From positions 2,108,001 through 2,172,000 of the forward strand of contig NZ_CP019606.1 of the NCBI RefSeq assembly GCF_001997345.1: DNA of 64,000 nucleotides. Direction: 5' to 3'. Under the pieces are notes generated by a model. The model searched no databases. It saw only the letters and a list, made by a program, of their open reading frames with translations, and was not told the origin of the DNA. The position numbers and the translations under genes are program-made. Each line of letters begins with the position of its first letter. The first letter of the stretch is position 1. Positions 10,038 through 21,100 of the stretch are shown piece after piece. The DNA comes from Tessaracoccus aquimaris (GTDB lineage: Bacteria > Actinomycetota > Actinomycetes > Propionibacteriales > Propionibacteriaceae).

Positions 10038-11137
10038 CAGTGCAGGATCAGGTCGATGCGCTGGAAGGACTTGACGTCGGTGTAGCCGGTGAGCGCCATC
10101 GCCTTGCGCAGGCCGCCTGCCAGGTTCATCGTGCCATCGGGGACGCGCGACGGGCCGAGGACGACCTCCTCGAGCGTGCCGACCTGCTCGAAGAACGAGC
10201 GCTCGCCGCGGGGAAGCGTCGGATGCCAGGCGCCGGCGCCCCAGTGCCAGCCGCGGCCGGGGGCCTCGGTGGCGCGGGCAAGCGGCGAACCGACCATGAC
10301 GGCGTCCGCCCCGCACGCGATCGCCTTGGCGATGGCGCCGGACTTGCCGACGGCTCCGTCGGCGATGATGTGGACGTAGCGGCCGCCCGACTCCTCCAGG
10401 TAGTCGCGACGCGCCTCTGCGACGTCGGCGACCGCGGAGGCCATCGGCACCTCGATGCCGAGGACGTCGGCGGTGGTGTGCGTTGCGCCGCCGCCGAAGC
10501 CGACCAGCACGCCCGCGGCGCCCGCACGCATCAGGTGCTGCGCCGCGCGGTAGGTGGCGACCCCGCCGACCAGCACGGGGGTGTCGAAGCGGTAGATGAA
10601 CTCCTTGAGGTTCAAGGTGTCCTCGCCGCCGACGTGCTCGGCCGAGACGGTGGTGCCGCGGATCACGAAGAAGTCCATGCCCGCCTGCTCCAGCAGTGGG
10701 GCGAACTCCTGCGTCAGCGCGGGCGACAGCGACCCTGCTACGGGCACGTCGGCCTTGCGCAGTTCGGCGAGGCGGTCGCGGATCAGCTCACCCTTGACCG
10801 GCTCGGCGTAGATCTCCTGCAGGCGGCGGGTCGCGGTGACCTGATCGCACTCCTGCGTCAGCAACTCGTACTGGGGCTGCGGATCCTCGTAGCGGGTCCA
10901 GAGCCCCTCGAGGTTCAGCACGCCCAGGCCGCCAAGCTCGCCCATCCGCACGGCGGTCGCGGGCGACATCACCGAGTCCATGGGGGCGGCCACGATCGGG
11001 ATGTCGAACGTGACGGCGTCGATCTTCCAGCTCAGGTCGACCTCGTTCTCAGAGCGGGTGCGTCGGGTGGGCGCGATCGCCACGTCCTCGAAGGAGTAGG
11101 CGTGACTGGCGCGCTTGCTGCGTCCGAGCTCGTACAT
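10037..11137 (-). CDS. guaB3: GuaB3 family IMP dehydrogenase-related protein
   Basis: A 366-residue IMPDH/GMP reductase-fold protein without CBS domains, the guaB3 length. Start MYELGRSKRASHAYSFEDVAI; the substrate region includes PIVAAPMDSVMSPATAVRM. Where catalytic IMPDHs have the loop Cys (GSICTTR in the neighbouring GuaB), this protein has GGGATHTTADVLG, with His220 near the Cys position. The phosphate-binding part (IADGAVGKSGAIAKAIACG) is kept. Actinobacterial GuaB3 proteins are, as far as I recall, generally divergent in this loop, so catalysis as an IMPDH is doubtful and a regulatory or alternative role is possible. It lies 9 bases after guaB and overlaps chorismate mutase. Confidence 0.9.
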   Translation of the reverse strand: MYELGRSKRASHAYSFEDVAIAPTRRTRSENEVDLSWKIDAVTFDIPIVAAPMDSVMSPATAVRMGELGGLGVLNLEGLWTRYEDPQPQYELLTQECDQVTATRRLQEIYAEPVKGELIRDRLAELRKADVPVAGSLSPALTQEFAPLLEQAGMDFFVIRGTTVSAEHVGGEDTLNLKEFIYRFDTPVLVGGVATYRAAQHLMRAGAAGVLVGFGGGATHTTADVLGIEVPMASAVADVAEARRDYLEESGGRYVHIIADGAVGKSGAIAKAIACGADAVMVGSPLARATEAPGRGWHWGAGAWHPTLPRGERSFFEQVGTLEEVVLGPSRVPDGTMNLAGGLRKAMALTGYTDVKSFQRIDLILH

Positions 11138-11146
11138 GGATCTTCC

Positions 11147-13177
<2,031 letters not shown>

Positions 13178-13961
13178 ATGAGCCTCGAGACCAATCCCCA
13201 GGACTCCGCCACGACCGCCACCGTCGTGGCGGCGCGCGATGCAGCGTTCGCCGCCTTCAAGGGCGGCTTCCGACTGGTCGACCTGAGCGACGCCCTCGGG
13301 CCCGAGACCGTGCTGTGGCCGGGGGCCCCCGCCCTGGAGATCGCCGACGCCGTCACACACGAGGGCGGCGGGTACCACGCCCGCATCATCACGACCTTCG
13401 AGCACGCGGGAACGCACTTCGACGCGCCGGAGCACTTCGTCCCAGGCGGGGCTGACACCGCCTCGATCCCGATCGACGACCTCGTGGTGCCCGTCGTGGT
13501 GATCGACATCTCGGAGCGGGCGTCGACCAACCCCAACGCGACGGTCGACGTCGCCGACATCGCACGGTTCGAGGCGGAGCACGGCACGATCCCGGCAGGC
13601 TCGGCCGTGTTGATGAACTCTGGCTGGGCACACCGCAAGCAGGACGCCCTCAGTTACGCGGGCACCGAGTCGACGACCGACCTGAAGGTTCCCCGGCTTC
13701 GGCGTGGAAGGCACCACGGAGCTCGTGGCCCGCGGGGTCGTCGGGTTGGGCGTCGACACGCTTGGCATCGACCCGGGCGACAAGCCTGACTTCCCCGTAC
13801 ACCGCCACGTCTCCCACCCGGCGGGCGTGTGGCACCTGGAGAACCTCGTCAACGTCGACCAGTTGCCTCCCACGGGCGCCGTGATCGCGGTCGGCGTGCC
13901 CCGGGTGGTCGGCGGAACCGGCTTCCCGACCCGCGTCTTCGCCTTCGTCTCGCGCGACTGA
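13178..13961 (+). pseudogene. Cyclase/kynurenine-formamidase-like metal hydrolase, frameshifted in this sequence
   Basis: The N-terminal part (from ATG 13178, after GAAGGAACCGCC) contains the family signature HAGTHFDAPEHF, which supplies metal ligands, plus FRLVDLSDALG and VVVIDISERA. The frame then changes between about 13685 and 13694 (GGTTCCCC). Removing one base restores ...LKFPGFGVEGTTELVARGV and runs to the stop at 13961 (VGLGVDTLGIDPG, RVFAFVSRD). The joined protein is about 260 aa, normal for the cyclase (PF04199) family of Mn/Zn-dependent amidohydrolases. The substrate is not determinable; kynurenine or catabolic amides are usual. No tryptophan-degradation genes are nearby. Probably intact in the organism. 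Confidence 0.75.
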
Positions 13962-14053
13962 GGATTAACGCAACGATAAATTTGGCAACTTTCCGCTGAC
14001 GCAAACCCTGCAGAAGTCGTTACATCGCCCCTTGTCAGACGCATTTGCAAGGC

Positions 14054-14082
14054 TTGCCAAAGGGCGGCGAAAAATCTAGGAT
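14054..14082 (+). promoter_or_regulatory. Sigma-A-like promoter of the DUF1540 gene
   Basis: TTGCCA (14054-14059), 17-nt spacer, TAGGAT (14077-14082), in an AT-rich patch and followed by a small TTGTC...GACAA inverted repeat (14082-14098). The RBS GGAGG lies just before the ATG at 14125. One of the clearest promoters in the window. Confidence 0.6.
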
Positions 14083-14124
14083 TGTCGTCAATAGACAACG
14101 GCACATCACCTGGAGGAACCCGCC

Positions 14125-14400
14125 ATGAGCACCGTCACCGCCATCACGTCATGCGCCACCACATCGTGCGCCTACAACGACTCCGGATGCACCGCGTTCG
14201 CCGTCACGATCGCGGGCGCCGACAAGGCCACCTGCGCCACGTTCATCACGCTCGACGCTCGCGGCGGACTCCCGGTGGCCGACGGCCACGTCGGGGCATG
14301 CCAGCGACTCGAGTGCGTCCACAACGCCGACCTGATGTGCACGGCCGCGGGCGTCGACATCTCCGACTCCGCGAACTGCCTCACCTACGAGGTGCGCTGA
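14125..14400 (+). CDS. Small cysteine-rich protein with two DUF1540 repeats
   Basis: A 91-residue protein made of two tandem Cys-rich modules. Module 1 (about residues 9-40) has the pattern C-x4-C-x6-C...C-TF (SCATTSCAYNDSGCTAF, later KATCATF). Module 2 (about 55-88) has ACQRLECVHNADLMC, later ANCLTYEV. This spacing matches DUF1540, a small presumed metal-binding domain. There is no signal peptide, so it is probably cytosolic. A strong promoter and RBS precede it, which suggests high or stress-induced expression. It stands alone between the cyclase gene and a convergent gene with an iron-box-like site. A role in binding metal or redox buffering is only an inference. Confidence 0.82.
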   Translation: MSTVTAITSCATTSCAYNDSGCTAFAVTIAGADKATCATFITLDARGGLPVADGHVGACQRLECVHNADLMCTAAGVDISDSANCLTYEVR

Positions 14401-14493
14401 GGGGCACACCCGACCCAACGATCAAGCGACGGCGCGCGGGCTCTACCCGCGTGCCGTCGCCGTCTTCGCGCCACCCCCGGCGCGACAGGTGCC

Positions 14494-15293
14494 TCAGGCC
14501 GCCAGGTCGGCGGCGGCAGCCTCGACGAGGCCCGCGAGCGCACCGTCCAGAGCGGCGGCCGACGCGACGGGATGCGGGAACGCGGCATAGACGACCTGCG
14601 CCTCCCCGGCGAGACCAGCATCAGGGTGACGCCACCAAGGTCCGCGTCGACGCAGAACACGCGGCCCTTGGTGTGGGCGCAGGCGGCAGGCGGAGCGTCG
14701 GCCACGCGGACCTGGCCCACGAGTCGTCCGACCATCACGGCCCAGCAGAGGTCCTTGAGTGCGTCCTGCCCGAGGCGGGCGACCGCACCCTGGGCGGCCA
14801 GGTCATCAACGGCCGAGGCGATGCCGAGTTCGTCCAGGTCGACGACGGTGGCGCCGTCGAGGTCATGCAGCACGGCGCGCTCGATCTCGATGACGCCCAC
14901 CTGCATGCCGGGCTCATCGGCGAGATCGGCGAGCATCGACGGGAGGCCGGTCTCGCGCAGCCGTCGCAGTTCAGCGTCGCCGACCCACGTGAGTTCGCCC
15001 AGGAGATGCACCGATGCCGCCACGATGCTGACGGTCGGGTCGGCGGAGTGCAGCACCACGTCCATCCGCACGTCGATGCCGAACCCGGGGGCGGTCGCGG
15101 ACAGGAGACCCTCCGGTCGGGCCGCGATCACCAGCGAGCCGTCGGCCGCGAGGCCGTGCGCGACGAACGGGAGCGACTCGCCAAGTCGATAGGCAAAGAG
15201 ACCGGCCGACCCTGCGCCGCCGAGCACGCGACGGGCGAGCGACTGCGCGCGCTCCGGGGTCTGGATCCTCGACGCCTCGAACGACATGGTCAT
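14494..15293 (-). pseudogene. Split-barrel (HugZ/PNPOx-like) protein, frameshifted near the C-terminus
   Basis: About 266 aa when corrected. The start at 15293 (MTMSFEASRIQTPERAQSLA) has GGAG 7 bases upstream. The N-terminal region (ARRVLGGAGSAGLFAYRLGE, DGSLVIAARPEG, VRMDVVLHSAD) resembles the flavin- or haem-binding split-barrel proteins with a C-terminal DUF2470-type domain, of which HugZ/HutZ haem degraders are members. That family call is moderate at best. Near the end, CCCC at 14604-14607 must gain one base to give ...SPGEAQVVYAAFPHPVASAAA and a stop at 14494; without it the frame runs into low-quality Arg/Pro sequence. A DtxR/IdeR-like box lies upstream, consistent with a haem or iron role. 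Confidence 0.55.
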
Positions 15294-15357
15294 GCGGAAT
15301 CTCCGTCCTCGCACCCCGCCTCGGATTTAGAGAACGTTTTGCTTGCGGTAATGCGAA

Positions 15358-15376
15358 TGAGGCAACCCTAACCGAT
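15358..15376. promoter_or_regulatory. Candidate DtxR/IdeR iron box
   Basis: TGAGGCAACCCTAACCGAT matches the 19-bp DtxR/IdeR palindrome consensus (TWAGGTWAGSCTWACCTWA) at about 12 positions, with the AGG and CTAACC cores kept. It lies about 65 bases upstream of the split-barrel gene and about 115 upstream of the AhpD-like gene, so it could control either. Confidence 0.5.
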
Positions 15377-15491
15377 GGATTCCCGCTCTCCAACTCAGGT
15401 CCCGTCCATGAGACGGGCAGCAGGAAGCCCGGGCGCGGCACGCGGCGCTAGGCTGCTGACGACGCGCCACCTTCAGTTAGGAGCATCAGCG

Positions 15492-15899
15492 ATGGAGCAG
15501 TTCAGCCCGATGTTGCCCGCCCTCACCGACGAGGAACTCGACCCGCGGGCGGCGGCCGTGTTCGCCGACATCCGCGCGACCAGGCAGACGGACTTCGTCA
15601 ACAACTTCTGGCGGGTGCTTGCCAACGACCCGGCCAACCTTGAGCGCACCTGGGCGGAGCTCAAGGAGGTGATGGCGGCAGGCACCTCGCTCGATCCGCT
15701 CGTCAAGGAACTGATCTACGTGGCCGTCTCCACCGTCAACAACTGCACGTACTGCGTCCGCTCACACACCGCGGCCGCCCGCGGCAAGGGAGCCACGGAT
15801 GAGCAGCTCGCGGAGTTGCACGCCGTCGTTGCCGCCGCCAACAAGACCAACCGGCTCGCGATCGGACTGCAGGTCCCGGTCGACGAGGCGTTCGCCTGA
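15492..15899 (+). CDS. Carboxymuconolactone decarboxylase/AhpD-family protein
   Basis: A 135-residue all-helical protein with the AhpD-like active site CTYCVRSH (CxxC plus His, about residues 84-91), preceded by VKELIYVAVSTVNN. Proteins of this family are peroxidase-linked disulfide reductases or decarboxylases. The intact CxxC-H favours redox activity. Start at 15492 (MEQFSPMLPALTDEEL), with AGGAG upstream. Followed 12 bases later by an SDR gene, so the two are probably one transcription unit. The physiological partner is not visible. Confidence 0.85.
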   Translation: MEQFSPMLPALTDEELDPRAAAVFADIRATRQTDFVNNFWRVLANDPANLERTWAELKEVMAAGTSLDPLVKELIYVAVSTVNNCTYCVRSHTAAARGKGATDEQLAELHAVVAAANKTNRLAIGLQVPVDEAFA

Positions 15900-15911
15900 G
15901 GAGGGACTGAG

Positions 15912-16676
15912 ATGGAGCTCGGATTGGGAGGTCGCCGCGCGATCGTCACCGGAGGATCGAAGGGGCTTGGCCTCGCGATCGCCGCAGAGCTGATCGCCGA
16001 AGGCGCCCAGGTGCGGATCTGCGCCCGCAACGCCGACGAGGTGGCGGCCGCCGTCGCGACGCTGGGTGACGGGGCCGCCGGCCGCGCGGTCGATGTGCGG
16101 GACGGCGACCAACTTGCCCAGTTCGTCGAGTGGGCCGCCGAGGACATGGGCGGCATCGACATCCTGGTCAACAACGCGGGCGGGGCACACCCCGGCACGT
16201 TCGAGACGCTCACCGAGGACGCTCTGGTCGCCGACTTCAATGTGAAGGTGCTGAGCTGGTTCCGCGCCGTGAAGGACGCGCTGCCCTGGCTCAAGGCCTC
16301 CGAAGCGGCTCGGGTGGTCAACATCGGCTCGGTCTTCGCCGAGGATCCCGACTACCGCTTCCTGTCGACAAGCGTGAACCGGGCCGCAGGCCTGAACCTG
16401 ACCAGGACGCTCGCGCAGGAACTGGCCAAGTACGGCGTCCTCGTCAACGTCGTCAACATCGGAAGCGTCAAGACGCCGCAGTGGGCCAACATCCACGCGA
16501 AGCGGGCGCCGGAGAAGAGCGAGGAGCAGTTCTTCGCCGACCAGTCCGCCGCGATCCCGCTCGGCCGCTTCGGCGAGCCCGACGAGGTCGCGGGCATCGT
16601 CGCGTTCCTCGCGAGCGACCGGGCAAGCTACATCAGCGGCGCAAGCATCGACGTCGCCGGCGGCGGCTCAATCTGA
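15912..16676 (+). CDS. SDR-family protein with atypical active site
   Basis: A 254-residue classical-SDR fold. It has the cofactor motif TGGSKGLG, the structural motif NNAGG, the serine-strand region VVNIGSVFAED, and the C-terminal YISGASIDVAGGGSI. At the place of the catalytic YxxxK it has T153-S-V-N-R157, so both Tyr and Lys are replaced. A variant SDR subgroup with a similar substitution and a different proton donor exists, so the protein may still be active, but a standard 3-oxoacyl reductase assignment is unsafe. It lies directly downstream of the AhpD-like gene. ATG at 15912 with GAGGAGGGA just upstream. Confidence 0.78.
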   Translation: MELGLGGRRAIVTGGSKGLGLAIAAELIAEGAQVRICARNADEVAAAVATLGDGAAGRAVDVRDGDQLAQFVEWAAEDMGGIDILVNNAGGAHPGTFETLTEDALVADFNVKVLSWFRAVKDALPWLKASEAARVVNIGSVFAEDPDYRFLSTSVNRAAGLNLTRTLAQELAKYGVLVNVVNIGSVKTPQWANIHAKRAPEKSEEQFFADQSAAIPLGRFGEPDEVAGIVAFLASDRASYISGASIDVAGGGSI

Positions 16677-16725
16677 CCCTCCCTGCCCAAGCTCGACCCG
16701 ACACCCTTTCGAAGAAGGCATCCAC

Positions 16726-17808
16726 ATGACCCAGTTCACCCTCCACGACGCGCCGCTCCGCCCCGCCGAGGAACGAGCCTCCGTGCTGTCCGACCTGGGC
16801 TTCGGGGCCCAGTTCAGCGACCGAATGGCGGTCGCGGACTGGACGGCCGCCGACGGGTGGCACGACCGCAGGATCGTCGCGTACGGCCCCTTCGAACTCG
16901 ACCCGGCGGCCGCAGTCTTCCACTACGCGCAGGAGGCGTTCGAGGGCTTGAAGGCCTACGCGCACGCCGACGGTTCGATCTGGCGGTTCCGCGCCGACGT
17001 GAACGCCGAGCGGTTCCGCCGCTCCTGCCGACGGCTCGGCCTGCCCGAGTTGAGCGCGGCTGACTTCCTCGCGAGCGTCGACGAACTGGTCGCGGCAGAG
17101 CGGGACTGGGTGCCGACGGGGGCGGAGCAGAGCCTGTATCTGCGTCCGTTCATGTTCGCCCGTTCGCCGATCCTGGCCGTCAAGCCCTCCACGTCGGTCA
17201 CGTACGCGGTGATCGCCAGCCCGTCGGGCGCCTACTTCGGCGGCAGCGGGGTCGCGCCGGTCGACATCTGGTTCACCCGCGACTACTCGCGCGCCGCCCC
17301 AGGCGGCACCGGCTTCGCCAAGTGCGGAGGCAACTACGCAGCGTCGATGGTGGCGCAGCAGGAGGCCGAGGCGAACGGCTGCTCACAGGTCGGCTTCGTC
17401 GACGCCGTCGAGCACCGCTTCGTCGAGGAGTTGGGCGGCATGAACCTGTTCGCCGTCACCTCCGACGGCACCGTCGTCACCCCGGAACTGACCGACACGA
17501 TCCTGGAGGGCGTGACCCGCTCCGCGGTGCTGCAGTTGGCCCGCGACGCGGGTTTGAGCGTCGAGGAGCGTCGCCTCGAACTGACGGAACTGGTCGACGG
17601 CATCGACTCCGGACTGTTCACGGAAGTGTTCGCATGCGGCACCGCCGCGATCATCACCCCGGTGGGCACGCTGAAGGACGCAGACGGCGCCCACGTCGTC
17701 GGGGACGGTCGGCCGGGCGCGACGACGCTCGCGCTCAGGCAACGCCTAACCGACATCCAGTACGGCCTCGCCGAGGACACGCACGGCTGGATGCACCGCA
17801 TCGTCTGA
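16726..17808 (+). CDS. ilvE: Branched-chain amino acid aminotransferase
   Basis: A PLP enzyme, 360 aa, interconverting Leu/Ile/Val and their 2-oxo acids with glutamate/2-oxoglutarate. The PLP lysine is K199 in GTGFAKCGGNYAAS. Other class IV features are FHYAQEAFEGLKAY, LYLRPFMFA, EELGGMNLF and EVFACGTAAIITPVG. The N-terminal HDAPLRPAEERA region fits actinobacterial IlvE. Same strand as the SDR gene, 49 bases downstream. Followed by an 80-nt palindromic element. Confidence 0.94.
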   Translation: MTQFTLHDAPLRPAEERASVLSDLGFGAQFSDRMAVADWTAADGWHDRRIVAYGPFELDPAAAVFHYAQEAFEGLKAYAHADGSIWRFRADVNAERFRRSCRRLGLPELSAADFLASVDELVAAERDWVPTGAEQSLYLRPFMFARSPILAVKPSTSVTYAVIASPSGAYFGGSGVAPVDIWFTRDYSRAAPGGTGFAKCGGNYAASMVAQQEAEANGCSQVGFVDAVEHRFVEELGGMNLFAVTSDGTVVTPELTDTILEGVTRSAVLQLARDAGLSVEERRLELTELVDGIDSGLFTEVFACGTAAIITPVGTLKDADGAHVVGDGRPGATTLALRQRLTDIQYGLAEDTHGWMHRIV

Positions 17809-17866
17809 CCTCGGGGTCGCCCCTAGCCCTCGGCCCGGTTGGCGAAGGCGCGGCTGGGCTGGGAGT

Positions 17867-17946
17867 TTGAGCATGTTTGGTTGCTCGTTGCCGATGTGAT
17901 CGTTCAAACGCGCTCTGCCGCGCAACGAGTTACCAAACATGCTCAA
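17867..17946. repeat. 80-nt palindromic element, type B, inverted orientation
   Basis: Begins TTGAGCATGTTTGGT and ends ACCAAACATGCTCAA, 15-bp arms, then CTCGTT/AACGAG after a 2x2 mismatch. The interior is the reverse complement of the other two type-B copies at 57.1 and 57.3 kb (compare CGTTCAAACG here with GTTTGAACG there), so this copy is inserted in the opposite orientation. Confidence 0.9.
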
Positions 17947-18019
17947 CGCCAGACCCACGCCCAAGCCGCGGCGGGGGCCTGACTTCGGCGGCAGTCTCGG
18001 CGTGTCGCGCTGTGGGCAG

Positions 18020-18098
18020 TTGACAGCGTCTTGTGCCGCCCCAGGTTCGGGGAGATGATGCGGCTCTGGGGGATCGGCCCGCGGGGGGCGCGGGCCGA
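18020..18098 (+). promoter_or_regulatory. Candidate promoter and leader hairpin of the giant-gene pair
   Basis: TTGACA at 18020-18025 with CAGGTT 16 bases later is a reasonable sigma-A-like promoter. Downstream, TCGGCCCGCG-GGGGG-CGCGGGCCGA (18074-18098) forms a perfect 10-bp GC hairpin ending only a few bases before the RBS AAAGGAG of the gene at 18113. Such a hairpin could limit translation or transcription. No T-run is present. Confidence 0.45.
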
Positions 18099-18112
18099 GC
18101 AAAGGAGTCGCC

Positions 18113-21100
18113 ATGCCCGAACCGCAGCGCCCTGATGTTGAGGCGAGACTGCTCCGCACCGAAGACCTGATCGACCTGACGCTGGCCGCCTACGGCTGCC
18201 ACCTCGAGCCGGGCGACCCGACGGGGGTGCTGGTCGCCGACGACGACGCGCTCCTGGTCGTCGGCATCCCCCCGCAGCACGTGGGCGAGGAGGTCTGGCA
18301 ACTGATCCCGCCCGGCTCGAAGGTCGAGGCACCGCCGCCACACGGCCCGTCGCGGCACCGCAGCGCCGAGCCGAGCAGGCTGGTCTTCGCGGTCCCGCCC
18401 GGTACCCGGATCGACTGGCACGTCGACGGCGTGCTCGCGGCCATCTCCGACCTCGACCTGGTGGTCCCGCGCGGCGCGAGCCCGGCGGGAGAGGTCACCG
18501 GCAGCGGCCCGGAGCCGCCGCAGGAACTGGAGACCGCCATCGAGGCGCCCTACCGGTTGGTGGTCTCGCCGTCGCGGGGCAGCAGGTTCCGGCACGCTGT
18601 CGCGCCGCGCGGCCCTGAGGGACGATCCGAACTGTGGCGCACCGAACTCGTCGCCGGACCGGACGGCACCCCGCCGGTGGTGCGCGCCAGGTGGACCCGC
18701 GACGACGACCCTGGCGCGCAGGACCCCGGCTTCGAGCAGTCGCTCACCCCGTTCGACAGGCGGGCGATCGTCACGCAGACCCAGTCGGACGACCGGTTCG
18801 CCGACACTCCGCTGCAGGTGACCCGACTCGCGCTCTCCACCCTTGGCGCCTGGCTGACCTGGGCGGGGTTCTGGGACGGCGCCGTCAACGTGATGTCCTA
18901 CCGGCACGAGGCCGAGATGGGCCGCGACAGTTACGTGCGCGTCGCCTACCCCGGCTTCCTGTTCCCGTTCGGGCACCGGTGCCTGCTCGTCAAGATCACC
19001 GAGCGCAAGGTCCGGCACCGCGACGAGCCGGTCGCCTACCTCTGGCAGCGCTGGTTCATCATCATCCGCGAGCCCACCAGGAGCTACCCGGAGGACCACC
19101 GCGACCTGCCGTTCGCCGAGGTCACCGTCGGCCCGCCCGTGACGCCCAACATCAACACCCCCGACGACCCGTCCTACCCGTTCATCGTCGAACGACTCGG
19201 TGAGCCCTACCCGTTCACGCTCACCAGCACCGACCGGTCGGGCGCGACGCAGAGTTGGGCCGCGCCCCTGGTGTTCGTGCAGGTCATCGCAGAGCCCGGC
19301 ACCGACCTCATCTTCCCGCTGCACCCGGAGTTGGCCTCGGGCACCTACGCGCCGGTGCGGGAGATCCTGGGCCGCGGCCAGTCGGTGGCGCTCGCCCGGC
19401 CCGTGAAGCGGGGCGACACCAGCGTCGAGGTCGCCACCATGACCTTCGACGGCGACATCGACGGCCCGACGTCGCGCCCCAAGATGACCGAGGTCAGGGG
19501 CGTGCTGCCGCCGATGCGGCAGTTGAGCCCCTCCGCCCCGACCGTCACGATGCGCTACTCCCCCCACTTCCTGGCCGACGGGCTGCCAGACCGCGCACCA
19601 GGGCAGCCGCCGGTCGCCGGCCGCAACGCCGGAGAGGTGCTGCTCGACCTCGTCTCGGGCGCCGCCATGGACTTCGGCTCGGGATCGGAGCGCTCCGGCG
19701 GTTTCGTGTCCCCGAGCCTCGACGTCAAGGGGCTCTCCCGCTCGCTCGGCACTGTCGGGGCGGACGCCGATGGGCTTGCGAACGGCGCCTTCAACCCGAC
19801 CCAGTTCTTCGGGCCGACGCTGTTGCCGCGGCTGTTCGGCCTGTTCAACCTCACCGACATCCTGGCCGTCACCGGGCTTGGCGAGGTGCCCGCCTTCGTC
19901 TCGGACGCTGCGGGCGCGCTGACCACCCTCACGTCGGGCCTGACCGCCCTGACGGAGGAACTCGACGACGCCGGCGCCCGAATCGACGGCGACGTCGCAG
20001 ACGCGGCCCACGCGGGCGCCGGTGCGGTCGCGACCGCGGCACGCGACGCGCTCGCCGCGCAGGCCGCGCCGGTCACCGCGGCGGTGGCCGCGCTGCGCAC
20101 CAGCCTCGAGGGTCTCCCCGGCACCGCCGCCGCGGTCCCGGACGACGCCGCCGCCCTCATCGCGGCGCTCGACGGGGTCGCCGGCTCGCTCGGCCTTCCC
20201 GGCATCCCGGCCGCCGTCCGCGCCCGCCTCACCGGGGCGCTCGAGGCCCTGCGACCCCCGCTCGCCACCGCCGCCGATGTCGCCGCCCTGATGCGCGACG
20301 CGGCGGCGGGCCGCGTCACGGCGCGCCTGAAGTGGAACCCGGAGATCCTGCCGTGGGGCATCGGCGGCATCGAGCGGATCTTCGACCCCGTCGACCGGCG
20401 AGGGCTCAGGATCGACGTCGTCGTCCAGGCCTTCACCGACGCCGCACCCAAGGTCGACGTGACCGCCGAGATCGCCAACTTCAACCTCAACCTGATCGGA
20501 GCAGGCGACTCGGGCCTGATGCAACTCAAGTTCCGGCGGATCGGGTTCCACGCCGGGTCCGCGGGCAAGCCGGAGGTCGACGTCGTCTTCGGCGGCATCG
20601 CATTCCTCGGGCCGCTCGCCTTCGTCGACACGCTCCGCTCCCTGATCCCGTTCGACGGCTTCTCCGACCCTCCCTTCGTGGACGTGAAACCCGAGGGCGT
20701 CACCGCAGGCTTCGACCTTGCCCTGCCCAACGTCGGGGTCGGCGTCTTCAGCCTGGAGAACATCACGCTCGGTGCGGACGCGCGGGTCCCGTTCCTCGGC
20801 GACGCACTAACCGTCGGCTTCCACTTCTGCTCAAAGGACGCCCCGTTCCGGCTCACCGTGATGTGCGTCGGGGGCGGCGGATGGCTGGTGCTGCGGGCCG
20901 CCCCCAAGGGGCTGGTGCTGCTGGAACTCGGCCTCGAGGCCGCCGCCAGCCTGTCGGTGGATCTCGGCGTCGCCTCCGGATCGGTCTCCATCGCCGTCGG
21001 CGCCTACCTGAGGCTCGAGGGCGACGCGGGCAAGTTCACCGCCTACTTCCGGATCCGGGGAGAGGTCGACGTGCTCGGTCTGATCTCCGCCTCCATCACG

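Noticed and set aside
13178..13961. Reading the cyclase, tetR and split-barrel genes as decayed pseudogenes
   Set aside because: Each needs only a single base at or beside a short G/C homopolymer to restore a normal protein, and the essential guaA shows the same defect.
17930..20551. An 873-codon minus-strand frame over the first giant gene
   Set aside because: The plus-strand gene has the RBS, start and codon bias, and its partner follows in the same orientation. The minus-strand frame is His/Asp/Arg-rich low-complexity sequence.
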